From assembly GCA_034190875.2 (NCBI GenBank), contig CM067356.1, forward strand, positions 55,675,848-55,739,847: 64,000 nucleotides of DNA, read 5' to 3'. The stretch comes from Urechis unicinctus. Lineage: Eukaryota > Annelida > Polychaeta > Xenopneusta > Urechidae. Each line of letters starts with the position of its first letter. Within the stretch, counting starts at the first letter, position 1. The position numbers and the translations under genes were made by a program. Below are positions 63,245 through 64,000 of the stretch, piece after piece. The notes under the pieces were generated by a model that made no database searches, had not been told where the DNA came from, and saw nothing but the letters and a program-made list of their open reading frames with translations.

Positions 63245-63640
63245 CCACAAGTGACTTACATGTCACCTGCCACTTCCCCCTCTCCTCATACATACCCCAT
63301 ATTCCAGAGCCACATGACCTTCCTGCCCAGGCAACGCCCGATAGCCCCAACCCTCACAGACCTGGCTACGGCATGTCCCATGAGAATTGGGATGGCGTGC
63401 CTTAGTCATTGAGGGAAGCAGTTTATATTTCAAAATCAGTTCTCTCCTGGCCTCCGAGCTCAACACATCTCTCTCTTAAGTTTAGGCTAAGTTACATCTG
63501 AAATTCGAAAGTTGAAAACAGTTAAATAAAGTTCAAGTTGTTATTAACCCTGGAGTTCGATTCTGTTACTTACTACAAGTGCGTAGCGTGAGCATCTCAA
63601 CACCACAGATCACGTTACAACATCGCCCACATTGTAGCCG
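63245..63640 (+). repeat. Dispersed repeat, copy B
   Basis: Second copy of the repeat at 30500..30830: gtca.ctgcca, ccctctcctcatacatacccc, acggcatgtcccatgagaat and aataaagttcaagttgttat. It is longer at its 3' end (ccctggagttcgattctgtt...acattgtagccgcc), which looks like an LTR or retrotransposon tail. Confidence 0.65.
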
Positions 63641-64000
63641 CCCTGGACACTTAGCAATGTCACCTGCAGAACATATACAGAAAAAAATCTATCTATACAT
63701 ATTCGTAGAATAATTTGCATTGATACATACCTTGAGATAAAGAGATATCAGCAGTGATTGCTTCAAATTTAATAATATCGGTTTGGCGCCTTTCACTTTA
63801 ACGAACGCGGCTTCCGGCCAACTTTCGAAATTACAGAAAATTATCATCTACAATAAAGATTAGTTTTGTACCATCTCAAATGTATTTTAAAATACTTATA
63901 ATATTTCATTGGGACATTCTACACTGATTTGATCAGATTGATTGTTATCTATGAGTTCCAAAATAAGAAACGAAAGTTACATCTCAGAAAGGTTTGACTC
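63641..64000. other. Right edge, gene-free
   Basis: AT-rich, nothing recognised. Confidence 0.4.

Overview
The window is animal nuclear DNA: intron-split genes with GT/AG junctions, very long (AT)n tracts, minisatellites and layers of transposons. The host genes seen are EFCAB5-like, GDAP1-like, TIMM8-like and a BTB/Kelch gene. Together with the dispersed repeat families they suggest a marine invertebrate, perhaps a mollusc. That last step is inference.

Layout. 1-3.6 kb: 5' part of an EFCAB5-like gene on the minus strand, with a 44-bp minisatellite abutting one exon. 4.6-5.6 kb: two copies of a dispersed repeat. 5.76-25.56 kb: a three-level transposon nest. The outermost element has inverted arms of short AT-rich palindromic units and a DDE-integrase remnant. 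Inside it sits a Polinton/Maverick (adintovirus-like) provirus at 6166-23985, with inverted ends starting AGTAGTATA and a 5-bp target duplication. A third element (6225-9580, 12-bp inverted ends, 7-bp target duplication) has split the Polinton's left terminal repeat. 25.6-34 kb: gene-poor, with microsatellites, minisatellites and a TIR element. 34.1-36.8 kb: a complete five-exon GDAP1-like gene. 39-40 kb: two exon-like minus-strand stretches and a 37-bp-arm palindrome. 41.76 kb: a TIMM8-like gene. 42-51.4 kb: repeats and gene-free DNA. 51457-58681: a second, internally deleted Polinton with its own 5-bp target duplication. 60.5-62.4 kb: a BTB-BACK-Kelch gene on the minus strand with one frame break.

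Polinton 1 (about 14.5 kb without the nested insertion) carries, left to right: a small coiled-coil ORF, protein-primed DNA polymerase B, a small Cys-rich protein, an integrase, three small membrane proteins and a conserved 148-codon protein, a packaging ATPase and the major capsid protein, all on the minus strand. These are followed by a plus-strand membrane protein, a minus-strand virion protein, then on the plus strand a penton-like protein, a phage-fibre-like protein, a two-TM protein and a YqaJ-type exonuclease. Together these make up replication, integration, packaging, capsid and attachment modules. Most genes are broken by frameshifts or stops, so this is a decayed provirus. I found no adenain-type protease. 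Polinton 2 keeps the same gene order but has lost the polymerase palm, most of the integrase, the small membrane protein cassette, the ATPase/capsid junction, the fibre and the exonuclease. Its terminal repeats are unrelated to those of copy 1 beyond the first nine bases.

Breaks in the viral genes are described but not repaired. All family assignments are from motif recognition by eye; no database search was run.
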